64,000 nucleotides of DNA from Azolla caroliniana. Its lineage: Eukaryota; Polypodiophyta. Below, piece by piece: positions 50,213-60,953 of the stretch; position 1 is the first letter of the stretch, and every line of letters begins with the position of its first letter. A program made the translations under genes and the position numbers. The DNA is taken from assembly GCA_043228905.1 (NCBI GenBank), contig JBHGNT010000010.1, forward strand, positions 3,534,001 through 3,598,000. Direction: 5' to 3'. The notes below the pieces were generated by a model, which did no database searches, was not told where the DNA came from, and saw only the letters and a list, made by a program, of their open reading frames with translations.

Positions 50213-52691
50213 ATGGTTGCTCGTAAGGCGGGCTTGCTGGCCGGGCGTGCCTTTTCTCGCATCGTTCGCCATTTAGAGAATCAGAAGATCGTCTCTCCGG
50301 TAAGCTTCAAAACATTCGAGCTCTGTTTCTGTTTAGATTTAGGGTTAGCCCTTCGGCTACGGGGCGACAGGTAGGGTAGGGCTACCTTCATTATCTGTCT
50401 GCTATTACGACGTCTATCTTTCTGAAAGTATGCATTTTGTACTGTAAAAGCATGTGTTAGGCTTCAAGCATCGGGATCTGTTTGTTGAAACCTTTGTATG
50501 ATTTATTTGTATTCGCTCATAATGTGATGATATGCCCTTTCTGTAAAAGAAATGGTTTTGAGCTTCCATAGGATTGAAAATAACCATGGAATTGATTTTG
50601 CATTCACTGATGAAGTTGGTTTAGCTCAACACATATTATGATATATGTATATTTACGTTGGTTTTGAGCTTCAATTTGCTCTAAAATACTCATGAAATTC
50701 ATTACTCAGTTAACAATACTGTGTTTTAGCCCAACATATCCATTTGCACTTCTTTACGTTAGTTGGTGCATTTCTGCAAAGAAGTGGTTAAAACTTCTGT
50801 AGAATCTAAAAGAGCCTTGCTAGAGATAGACTCATTTTACATTCAAAGATGTATTGCTTCAGTTAAACGTGTAAAATGGTAGTTATGTATGTTCATGGAT
50901 GCTTCTTGCCCTTCTGCAAAGAAATGGTTTTGGCTTCCATATGATGTAAAAGATCCATATACTCATTTGCATTCAAATGTGCTGCTTCAGGTCAACATAT
51001 TCAATTATGGTTATGCATGTTAATTGATGCGTCTTGCCCTTCTGCAAAGACATTATTTGATCTTCCACATGATCTAAAATACCTGTGAAACAGATTTTCA
51101 TTCAAATGTGCTGCTTTATCTCAAATATTCAATGGTAATTATGTATTTTAGTTGATTCATTAGGCCAAAATTTTGTCCTTTTTCATGCATAATAAGTATC
51201 CTAAGAGCAATAACTATCAAAGTTCTCTCCTTTTTAGGTGTAAATTTGAACTCTCTATGCTAATCACCTTTCTCTTTTATGTCATTGTGAGACTAGAATG
51301 TTATAACCTTTCTTTTTAATGATCAAAATCTTAATTGGAGATAGCTCTTACTCAAGTTTGTATGAATAATTGATTCATGCAATAATCATATTCTGCGGAG
51401 TGAGTATAAAACCTGTCCTTTGTGGGGCATTTGGGGTTTGTAAGGTAATGGTCCAAAGGAGTAGGTTGCAACGTGCATAGAAAGAACTTGTACGAATTTC
51501 ATTTGATTATATGATTAGCAGTGATTTTATTCTTTATTTTACAATATCTCAATCCCATATTTTTGGTGATTTATTTATTTTAGTTGTATGACCAGCCATT
51601 ATGTTTACTCTTTCAAAAGTTCTTCATATTTTCTGCGACATTTAAACTCATTATGCACTAGAATTGTTTTGATTTTCTCTATGTTTTTCTGTGGCAGGCA
51701 GCAGTTGCTATTGATAACCATCAGAATGCTGGGGAAAGTAACAGAACAAGATCTTCTAGAGGTTTGATCTATTTTGGAGCAGGTGTGGCTGGCCTTTTAG
51801 GCCTTGCAGGTGTTGCCTATGCTGATGAGGCAGAACATGGTTTGCATGCTGCAAATTACCCTTGGTCCCATGAAGGCGTATTAAGTTCCTATGATCATGC
51901 TGCGTATGTCATTTTTTATACCTTTTCAAAAGTTAAGAGTTATATTACCACTGCTTGATGAATATACTTGGTTCATTACTGTCTATTGTTACAATGAGCA
52001 TTGAGGATGTTGGTCTATTTCATGTTTTGTTTAATATACCTTGTAAAAAGTTTATAGGGTCATACTACTTGGTTCATTTATATCTATTGCTGTGATGAGT
52101 ATCGAGGAGGTTTTTCTATTTCAGATTCTGCATACATTTTGATTCTTTTCTCTATTGAATTTGCAGAATCAGGAGAGGGCATCAAGTTTATCAACAAGTC
52201 TGTGCTGCATGTCATAGCATGTCATTAATATCATACCGTGACCTTATTGGGGTTGCATATACAGAAGATGAAGTAAAAGTAATTGCATCAGAGATTGAAG
52301 TCACAGATGGTCCCAATGATGAGGGAGAGATGTTTACTCGACCAGGCAAAACCAGTGATCGGTTTCCTAATCCCTATCCTAATGAACAAGCAGCACGATT
52401 TGCAAATGGAGGGGCTTATCCACCAGATCTGAGTCTGATAACAAAGGTTGGTATGATGATATCAAAAACATTGTAGCGATACAGAATTATGTCTTAAAGC
52501 ATCTTTTCTCCTTTCAGGCACGCCATAATGGTCAGAACTATGTCTTTGCTCTTCTCACTGGGTATCATGAACCTCCAGCTGGTGTTTCGGTATTTTTACA
52601 TCATCTTCTAGATCTACCTCTATTTTACGATAGATGAGCATGCAGAGAATGGGAATACTCTTTCTTGGGTTTCAGAACATTTACAATGCTA

Positions 52692-52726
<35 letters not shown>

Positions 52727-53736
52727 ACTATTGATGTGAAATTAGTGGCAAATATTTGTAATCGAGAATCTATATGGATAAGGGAGAATGTTTTATGCAG
52801 GTAAGAGAGGGTCTACATTACAATCCTTATTTTCCTGGTGGGGCAATTGCAATGCCTAAAATGCTTGTTGATGGTGGAGTTGAGTACGAAGATGGTGTAC
52901 CTGCAACGGAGACACAGGTATTGCCCTCTTAATGTAATGTATAAATAAAAGTTTTATTGGATGCATTTTAATTGACTTATGATATGTGATTCTTCATTGT
53001 AAAGGATTTCAACTTACATAAAGTAATATCAAAAGGAAAATACTTTTTGCAGCTCATAAAAGCCTAAATACAACAAATAGACCCAACCTCTTCAAATATC
53101 ACATCATTAACTGGCTACAGATATATATTCAGCTTAAAGGGGCTAATGGTTCAGTCTGCTAATTGACTGGGACTTTCAGAATTGCATGATTGAATGGATT
53201 TGTATTTATAACTCATCAACGTTTTTGTGCTAGAATGTCATGCAGGCTTGCTGGAGGAACAAAAATTTGTATATTGTTTCAAATAACTAAACGCAATGAT
53301 TTTTTAAATAATGGGTTAGCAATGAAAATAATGTTAGATGTTGGTATATTTCCTTATTTAAATGTGTCACATGAAATTTGGGTCTTTTGTACTTTCACAG
53401 CTGCATCTGCTTCTTGCCTTATGCAAATTCTGTGGCTAAATTTTTAGTTGATTGGTTTGACAGATGGCAAAGGATGTGGTAACATTCTTATCATGGGCTG
53501 CTGAGCCAGAAATGGAGGAGCGCAAATTGGTAGGTGTTTGCTGTACATATTATGACTCTTAAGGGATGTTGAAGGGTGTGATGGTTGCTTGAACAGAATC
53601 TACAAATTGTCTTTTACAGATGGGCTTCAAAGTTATGTTAGTGCTTTTCTTAGCCCTTTTGCAAGCAGGCTACTACAAGAGATGGAAATGGGCACCACTA
53701 AAATCAAGGAAAGTGATTGTGGATGTTGTTAACTAA
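50213..53736 (+). CDS. CYC1: Cytochrome c1, mitochondrial complex III
   Basis: Seven exons join in frame to 314 codons: 50213-50299, 51698-51903, 52167-52446, 52518-52589, 52801-52917, 53464-53529, 53620-53736. Plant cytochrome c1 is about 305 residues. The N-terminus ([16 protein letters not shown]) is a basic, acid-free presequence, followed by a hydrophobic sorting segment ([14 protein letters not shown]). The haem-binding CAACH lies at residues 110-114, and the likely axial Met is M233 in [11 protein letters not shown]-terminal transmembrane helix (about 279-296, [11 protein letters not shown]) is followed by a basic tail. The protein passes electrons from the Rieske centre to soluble cytochrome c on the intermembrane-space side. 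Intron 1 is 1.4 kb; intron 4 holds a CT run (52693-52725). No defect is visible. Confidence 0.97.
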
Positions 53737-55914
53737 ACATTACATCCACTGCAGCTTGGTAATTTTTGCATCATTACATGAGAATAATCAGAATCAGATG
53801 CGCGACTTTCGTTGGCAGTTGCATGACTCTGGATCCATTTAAAACTGGTTATAACAAATTTTTTCCTCAATAATTGCTTTTTGGAGAAGTGAGGGTCATG
53901 AATATTATTTTGCTCATTTGGTTGATTTTCTATTAGAGTGTAAGGCCAGTTAATATGATGGATAGTTGTGGAAAGGCCGATTGGGGCTCAACTTTTCACC
54001 CCTATGATTGAATAACCTTTTTCTTCTCACATTTTAGTTGTCTGTAATAGAAATGCAATTATTCTGTAATACATACGGTGTTCAAATGTATAAGCTTTTG
54101 TTAAATGGGTGATGGTAGTCAGTTATATTGGTTGTAGCACGATGCACGAAGTTTGTTAACATGATAGTAATAGTCTGAGGTTTTAGGTTTAAAAGAAAAC
54201 CAGAGGATCTAAAAGTAAATGTCTTAATAATTCTTTCATCCAGATGGATTTATATACAGATGAATACATCTTAAATTTGTTGTAGATCTTATAGGTATGG
54301 GAAAGGAAGCCCACAGAGGCTAAGCTTAAAAGATATGCAAATTCCGAATTATTATTCATACGTGACATGGCCATGTCTGAAGATTCGCATCTGTATGCCC
54401 CTCTCTAGTGTGTTTATTGTTCATGATAAGTCATTTCAAGTTGTGACCAAGGTTATTGTTAGTGTCAATTATTTAGGTTGATAATTTAGTTTTAGGATGA
54501 CTTAGGAGATTAATGGAGATAATATTGTGATCATTATTTCATCATAATTGCCAGCCATCACAATCCCTTTTCTGTATAACGATCTAGTCCGGTAAAACAT
54601 TTATTTTAACAGAATAATAGTTGCAGTATGTCAAGTTGCAAAGGATGGCATAGATAGTTGTAGGTAGTTTATTCAGAACTCTTGATTGAGGTGTATCATA
54701 ATCTCAACCAAAACTCTAGAAGTAAAACTGAAGGGGGAGAATACTGTTCTATACTTGAATTGCAATGTCAACTGAAATTTGTAGTCAAGCATTCAAAAGT
54801 TTTGTTAGTGGATGATTATGTCAAATTGCCTCCCAAGTTAAGATAAACAATTTAAAGATGGAGATGCTATACCTAGTTGTTAGCTTAATTGTGTGCCAAG
54901 TAAAATTTTTGGTTTCAAGAAGTTCTTGCTAGTATCCATGCCATGAAATTAAGAACATAGATCTAGTGTTCATAAGTTTGGTGATACCTTTCGGTTGGGT
55001 AGATACTAAATCGAAATGATTTTACTATTGGCCAATAATTGAAACCTTCCCGAGAGGGCTTCCATGTATAAGAGATTGGTTTGATCCACGAGTTTCAGAA
55101 ACTGTTGGATTTGATTGGGTTGGCTTGGGGGTTCAATCATAAGTTTTCAACCAATCCGAATGTGCCACATCAACATGGGTTTTCCGTTTTCCATGGTGAT
55201 TCATGTCCATGAAAAGGTTGTGAAGAAAACCCGTTAGGTGCGAATGTTATATTGCGATCAATCAATCAATGATGATATTGTGGCTCGCATCGACACACAA
55301 TTTGGCGGGTTGCAACGGGTGGGGTTAAAAGCCTCGGATCGGACCACTGAAGGGCTGGTTTTTTGTGATTGTCAGGAGTCGGCTATCGGGTATGTCAGCC
55401 CACCATCGGGTATGTGCGCCTGCCATCGGTTAGTTATTGTTGAAGAAGAAAAGGGTTTTGTTTCTATTGTCTGAGATGCACATAACAATCGGATCAAACC
55501 GAATCGTGAAACCGCGGCTTAACGGTTTCGTTTGGTTCGGTTCAAGTTTAGGTTTTTAAAAACGGTTCGGTTTGGTTTCAACAGCCAGAAACTGTGGTTT
55601 AAACGGTTTAACGGTTTTTTATTTCTATTTTTATTTTAAATTTAAAAAAATTTGTTTTTAAACAATCTTTTCATTTTTAGACCTTATTCTCACATTTTAG
55701 GAACATCTTTAAAATTTAAAAAATTTAAGATTTGACCTACGTTGGAAAACTGAAACCGAACCACGGTTCGGTTTGGACCCTCTCAAACCGAGCCGAACCG
55801 AACCGATTAATAACACACTACACACTACACACTCAAGAAGAGTGTCTTTGTCTCAGAAGACTCTGATTTGAGGAACAGGGGAGCCTCCAGAAAGAACCTC
55901 TTCTCTGTTCATGG
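53737..55914. other. Spacer between cytochrome c1 and the PLS PPR gene
   Basis: It contains the cytochrome c1 3' flank and no other supported gene. The last 430 bp include the CGGTT/AACCG-rich segment described separately and the presumed PPR promoter. Confidence 0.6.
55490..55806. repeat. AACCG/CGGTT-rich inverted-repeat segment
   Basis: The left half is rich in CGGTTTCG, GGTTCGGTT and AACGGTTT; the right half carries the reverse pattern (GAACCACGG, AACCGAGCCGAACCG). An AT-only stretch near 55620-55720 lies between them. The halves could pair into a hairpin, as in a foldback element or MITE. It ends about 110 bp before the PPR start codon. Confidence 0.6.
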
Positions 55915-58887
55915 ATGCTGCCTCTTCCTCTCCTTCGATCATCCCATACAGAGCGGCCCATCGCCTCCGCCATTGAAGCTTCTCGCCACGCTACCTCCTC
56001 TCCTTCTTTCCAACTCAGGGAATCGCTCACCCCTTCTTCCCTTGCTACCCTCCTTCGCTCCTATGCCCACTCGGAGTCCCTTCAAGAAGGTAGAATCGCC
56101 CACCACCACATCTTCCTTCATCCCCACCCTCATACTCTACTTGGAAATCCTTTCCTTTTCAACGTTCTCCTCTATATGTATGGTCGATGCGGTGCCCTAC
56201 ACGACAGTGTTAAGCTGTTCTCTTCCGATTCATGCCCTCGCGACGTGTACTCGTGGAATTACGTCGTTACCTCATGCGTTCGTCATGGTCATCGATTGCT
56301 TGCTCGTAGTTTCTTTCATCAGATGATCCTTGAAGGTGTTCGTCCAGATATGCCTATCTATGCTGCTGTCTTCTCCACATTCTGTTTGTCTTCATCACTT
56401 GATGAAGGTAAATTTGTCAATCTATAAGGGCTGGATTTATCGTCCAGATATGCCTATCTCTGCTGCTGTCTTCCCCACATTCTGTTTGTCTTCATCACTG
56501 GATGAAGGTAAATTTGTCAATCTATAAGGGTTGGATTCATCTCTTGAGACTTTTCTTGTTCATATGTGTGTGTGTGTGTGTGTGTGTGTATGCTTGCTCA
56601 CGCAGAGCTTTTCCATGGTAGCATCCTCCTCTATGAGAAACTCAGAAATCTCCGTGACTTTGTGGCAATTCACCAAAAGCCTTTAATCACCCCCTCCAAA
56701 AGGAGATGCGTTGACCACATAATGTCTCAGATGGCACATATAATTGCTAAAAAGGTCGTGAGTTGACCTTATAATTGCTCAAACAGCAGATACAGTTGCT
56801 TTCATGTGGATTAACCAAGTGCATTTCAGGGAAATATCAAATACTTAGGGCACTTGGGAAATAAGGAAAAACCTGAAATGCATTTGGGGGTAATAAGGAA
56901 AACATGGGGCATTTGGGGAAAAGATAAACCCAGGTGTACTTAGCAGTTTTTTCTTTGAGTTTATTCTTTGAAACTACTTGTCTTCATTTGAAGTTCAGTT
57001 TTTAACTTGAAGGTTCTACCTTGGAACTGCTTTTATTGACATATGCTCTTAAGTTTCACAATGCTTGCATTTCACAACATTTGAATTGTATCTGTTGAAA
57101 GCGCGATTATTCATCTGTGGGTAGACTATCTGATGCATACATTAGCAAGATTTTCATTTATCTGTATCAATTTCTCTTATTCATCTGCAGGTAAGTTTTT
57201 CCATGCTTGCATCCTACAAGATTTGAATTTATCTGTATCAACTGCTCTTATGCATATGTATGGGAAATGTGGTTGCCTCAGTGAGGCATGGCTAGTGTTT
57301 CATAACATAGATGCCAAGGATGTAGTGGCTTGGAACTGTATTCTCTCAGTTTGTCGAGATGGCCAAGTGGAAGAAGTTATGGCTTTATATAAGCAAATGG
57401 AGCTTGAAGATGTTGTTCCGGATAAGGTTACCTTTATCGCGTTATTATCTATTTGTGCTTGTTCATTTGATGTGATCTCAGGTGAGAAATTCCATGGTTT
57501 AATTGTAAATAAAGGCTATGAAACTGACGTGAAGGTAGGAAATGCTATAGTTAACATGTATTCCAAATGTGGCAAATTAGAAGCTGCAACATCTGTTTTT
57601 GATAAATTGATCAGCAGAAATTTAATTTCGTGGAATGTGATACTAAAAGCCTATGCACAGGAATCTCGTGGGCCTAAGATAATCTTGCACTTGCTTGACC
57701 AAATGGGAAAGGAGGGATTCCATCTGAATAAAGTCACATTTTTAAGCATCATCTCTGGATGCCCTCTACAATACCTTTTCAAGGTATTTGAGACAATAAA
57801 TGAGGTCGATGTGGCAGTATGGAATGCTCTAATTTCATCCTGTATCTGCAACAGAGAGGATGAGAAAGGGCTTCAACTTTTTCACCAAATGCAAGAGGAA
57901 GGTTTTTTCCCAAATGAAGTCACCTTTATTAGTGTTGTTTCTGTGTATTCTTGTGAAGGAAGTCTTCTTGAAGGAAAACATAGACATGTGCAGATTGTAG
58001 GAAGTGGGTTAGACTTTGGTATATGTGTTTCAAATGCTCTGATGAGTATGTATCAGAAATGTAGCAGTTTAGAAGATGCTGAGAGGACATATTGGAACCT
58101 TTTTGAACGAAATCTAGTCTCCTTTACTACAATGATATCAGTGTTTATGCAGACTGGAAGGTGTTCAGATGCACTGGAATTGTTTTATCAGATGCAATGG
58201 GAAGGATTGCTCCCTGATGGATTTACTTATGCCAGCGCTCTTGATGCATGTGCTAGTCTTTTTGCGTTTTCCAAAGGAGTTGACATCCATTCTCAACTAC
58301 TGTCCAGAGGGTTTGATATCGATCTTGTTCTTAGGACGTCTCTTGTCAACATGTACAGTGAGTGTGGCAGCTTCAATGATGCAAGATGTGTTTTTGAACT
58401 TAAATTGAATGAGGAAAACAATGTGTCTTTCAATACAATGATTTCAGCATGTGCCCATCATGGTCAGGGAAATGAGGCCCTTTATTATTTCGAGGTAATG
58501 CAGAAAAAAGGTATTGTCCCCGATTCAAGTACTTTTGTGAGCATTTTATCTTCATGCAGCCATGCTGGTCTACTTGAGCAAGGTATCCGTCAGTTTTCTT
58601 TAATGCTGCATGGTTATCATGACATACCCAGGGCAGAGCATTATGATTGTTTGATTGACCTAGTTAGTAGAGCTGGTCAGTTGAATGAAGCTGAAGACTT
58701 GATTTTTAATGTGCACAAAGAGCCATCAATAGTATCATTCAGAACATTTCTCAGTGCCTGCCGGCATCAGACAGATGTAGAACGTGCAGAGCATATTGCA
58801 AAACAAGCTTTTGTTCTCGAGCCAGAGAATGATGGAGTTTGCTTAATGCTGGCAAACATGCGTTCTTGCAGTAATTTTGATGACTGA
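55915..58887 (+). CDS. PLS-class pentatricopeptide repeat protein
   Basis: Two exons, 55915-56407 and 57191-58887, join through GAAG|GT to restore DEGKFFHAC and give 729 residues. PPR motifs of the P-L-S type run through the protein, with family text such as MYGKCG, VNMYSKCG, SWNVILKAY and HHGQGNEAL. A partial E1-like region (AEHYDCLIDLVSRAGQLNEAEDLI ... VERAEHIA) follows, and it stops at SCSNFDD without E+ or DYW domains. PLS proteins bind organellar RNA one base per repeat and usually guide C-to-U editing. Lacking a DYW deaminase, this one would need a partner or act otherwise. A block near IISGC/PLQYLFKVF seems to have lost about one repeat. The first 30 residues are Ser/Arg-rich, plausibly an organelle signal. 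It may be a functional editing factor or a gene starting to decay. Confidence 0.85.
56341..56540. repeat. 100-bp tandem duplication across the PPR splice donor
   Basis: Positions 56341-56440 and 56441-56540 are about 95% identical (five differences by eye). Each copy contains 67 bp of coding text and the donor GATGAAG|GTAAATTTG, so the gene has two equivalent donors at 56408 and 56508. Confidence 0.95.
56561..56589. repeat. (TG)n microsatellite in the PPR intron
   Basis: A TG dinucleotide run of about 14 units within the single intron. Confidence 0.9.
57062..57270. repeat. Three diverged ~70-bp tandem copies spanning the PPR splice acceptor
   Basis: Similar segments start near 57062, 57133 and 57203. 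Shared text includes GCTTGCAT or ATGCATACATT, then A..TTT(G)AATT(T)(G)TATCTGT, then CTTAT(T/G)CAT. The last copy is exon 2 coding sequence; the middle copy holds the acceptor CTGCAG; the first copy has CTGTGG at that place. Confidence 0.7.
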
Positions 58888-60953
58888 CATGACATAACTG
58901 ATAACTAGTAACAAGAAGATGTCTCAGCTGATTAGGAATGAGATCTGAACAATGAGGGTAGTAATAGACTTGGTTCCTGGATATAGATTTGTTTGGTAAT
59001 GACCAAAATAGTCTATGTTCTGAATGACTTCATATCTTCAGCATTGAAGCAATGCTGTTGAAAGGAAGATTTGCTTAATTCATTGCAGTCTCTTAGTAAG
59101 GTGGGCATAATTTTTGTGTGTTTTTTAGACCAACTCCATGTATAATTTTCTTGACAATCTCATTTGATTTTGCAGACATTGATATCTAACTTCCAATACT
59201 CATTGATAATGGGGATCTCTATCAACATTTTTTGCACGAACTGTGGTCAACTTGATGCCGGAGTAGCTGATATCTCACCTTAGGGACATGAGCAGACTTC
59301 TTTGCTAGCTCGTCAAGCAAATTCTTTGAAATTTTGGGTACTAAGTTATGATGATTATTTTGCCTAGTATCTTATCTACATTCAAGAGAGTGATTGTCAG
59401 GATTGAATTCTTTTATTGGTGACACTGTAGACATAAAGTGATCTCAATGGAAGGAACCCGGTTAGTTTCCTGATGTAATTCCCGCGGATGTCAATCACTC
59501 ACCTTCTTTTGGAGTGAATGCCTTGTTTGTTAAACCATTGCATTGATCACAATTGTATTGGTAGGTCACAATTGTAACATATAAAAAGTATATGCTGCAT
59601 ATTGCTCACTCTCTGGTATACTGGGGCTGAATTGAAGCAGTTGCCACACTCAATAATGATGCTCATCTTTGCTATTTGGGGTCTCCTATCATAGTTGCTC
59701 AAAATATCACTTTGGAATTCTAGATTAGCTACACAATTATTCTGCTGATACGAAAATATTTTGTATTTATGGATGGCCTAAGTAAAAACAGAGAAGCTCT
59801 GAACCTTCATAGAATTGGGTGCTTATTTGGCATGATGGACGATCCACTGATGTACCATAAGATGTTTTAAAGAGTGGGAAACAATTCCCCCAAGAAAAAT
59901 AATGAATAAATTACATTTTGAGAAGCATATGCAGTGTAGGTCAAGGGAACGTGTAAAATCTTCATAAATAAAGTTAGTTCAAATGTTCCCATCATTTCTT
60001 CACATCAATTTCAAAATCTATCAAGTTTTGTCAACATAAAGTCTTTCCTTTCGCCAATGTCTTTCTATATCATGTCAATCAACAATCAATAAAATTTCAA
60101 GGATCACATTGTTACCTACATATTGTATATGCAGGTAAAGAATAATTTGTTCTCAAATTTTCATTATCATTTTTGCAGTTCACAAACTTTCAGGTTACAT
60201 GGACTTAAAGTCATTCTTCCTACAATGTCTTTGATCTGTACGTAGTCTATCAAATTATTACGTACTCTTCCCATTCTTTTTGCAAGTTCCTCTGTAGGAA
60301 ACATTTTTCATCATTATAACATCACTAAGCTTTATTAGCTTACTGGTTGCTAGTTCAATGACTATAAGAATTCTTAATCTTTTTATTAGACATCTGTTTG
60401 TGTTGCACAAATACTTTTAACTTTGTTCTAAACTTCCTAAGAATGATACTGCATCATGAAGTCAAAGATATGCTAGGTATAGCCAAATATAATAGTTATC
60501 ATTTAGTCTGGTCTGCAAGAAAAGTCTAAATTTATTGTCCCTTTATTAACTTAAGCTCAATAACAAACCACACATCATTATGATGCATATGCATTGTGAA
60601 AACAAGATATAGAAACTGTATTACTCGAAAATGTTTACAGTTTTTCTGGCAGGGAAACTACTAAAGTCTACAAAATCTATGATGCTGAATTGAAGCAAAT
60701 TGTAAATAGTGGTACAATCAGTCCAAAAGTTGGATTCACTGGTACTTGGTGGCAGGGGAATCTCCATCAATAAGTGGCTCTCTGATTTCTTGTAATTTTT
60801 GGCATGATATGGATCCGATACTCATTCATTCATCATCATAATCGACTGAATGGTGAGGGAGATGAATCTACAATTCATTCTTCATAATCTACTAAAAGGC
60901 TAGGGATTTGCATCCAGCAATCATTCGTTCATTTATCACACTCTATTAAAAGA
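58888..60953. other. Intergenic region between convergent PPR genes
   Basis: Both flanking genes are transcribed toward this interval, so their 3' ends and polyadenylation signals lie here. I see no further gene. Fragments just after the stop at 58885-58887 (KKMSQ near 58914 and VPGY near 58973, in different frames) resemble E2-motif text but are too short to rely on. Confidence 0.55.

Noticed and set aside
57133-57190. Upstream in-frame Met as an alternative start of the PPR exon 2 frame
   Set aside because: The segment is the intronic tandem copy ending in a good CAG acceptor, and joining to exon 1 restores the conserved DEGKFFHA sequence in frame.
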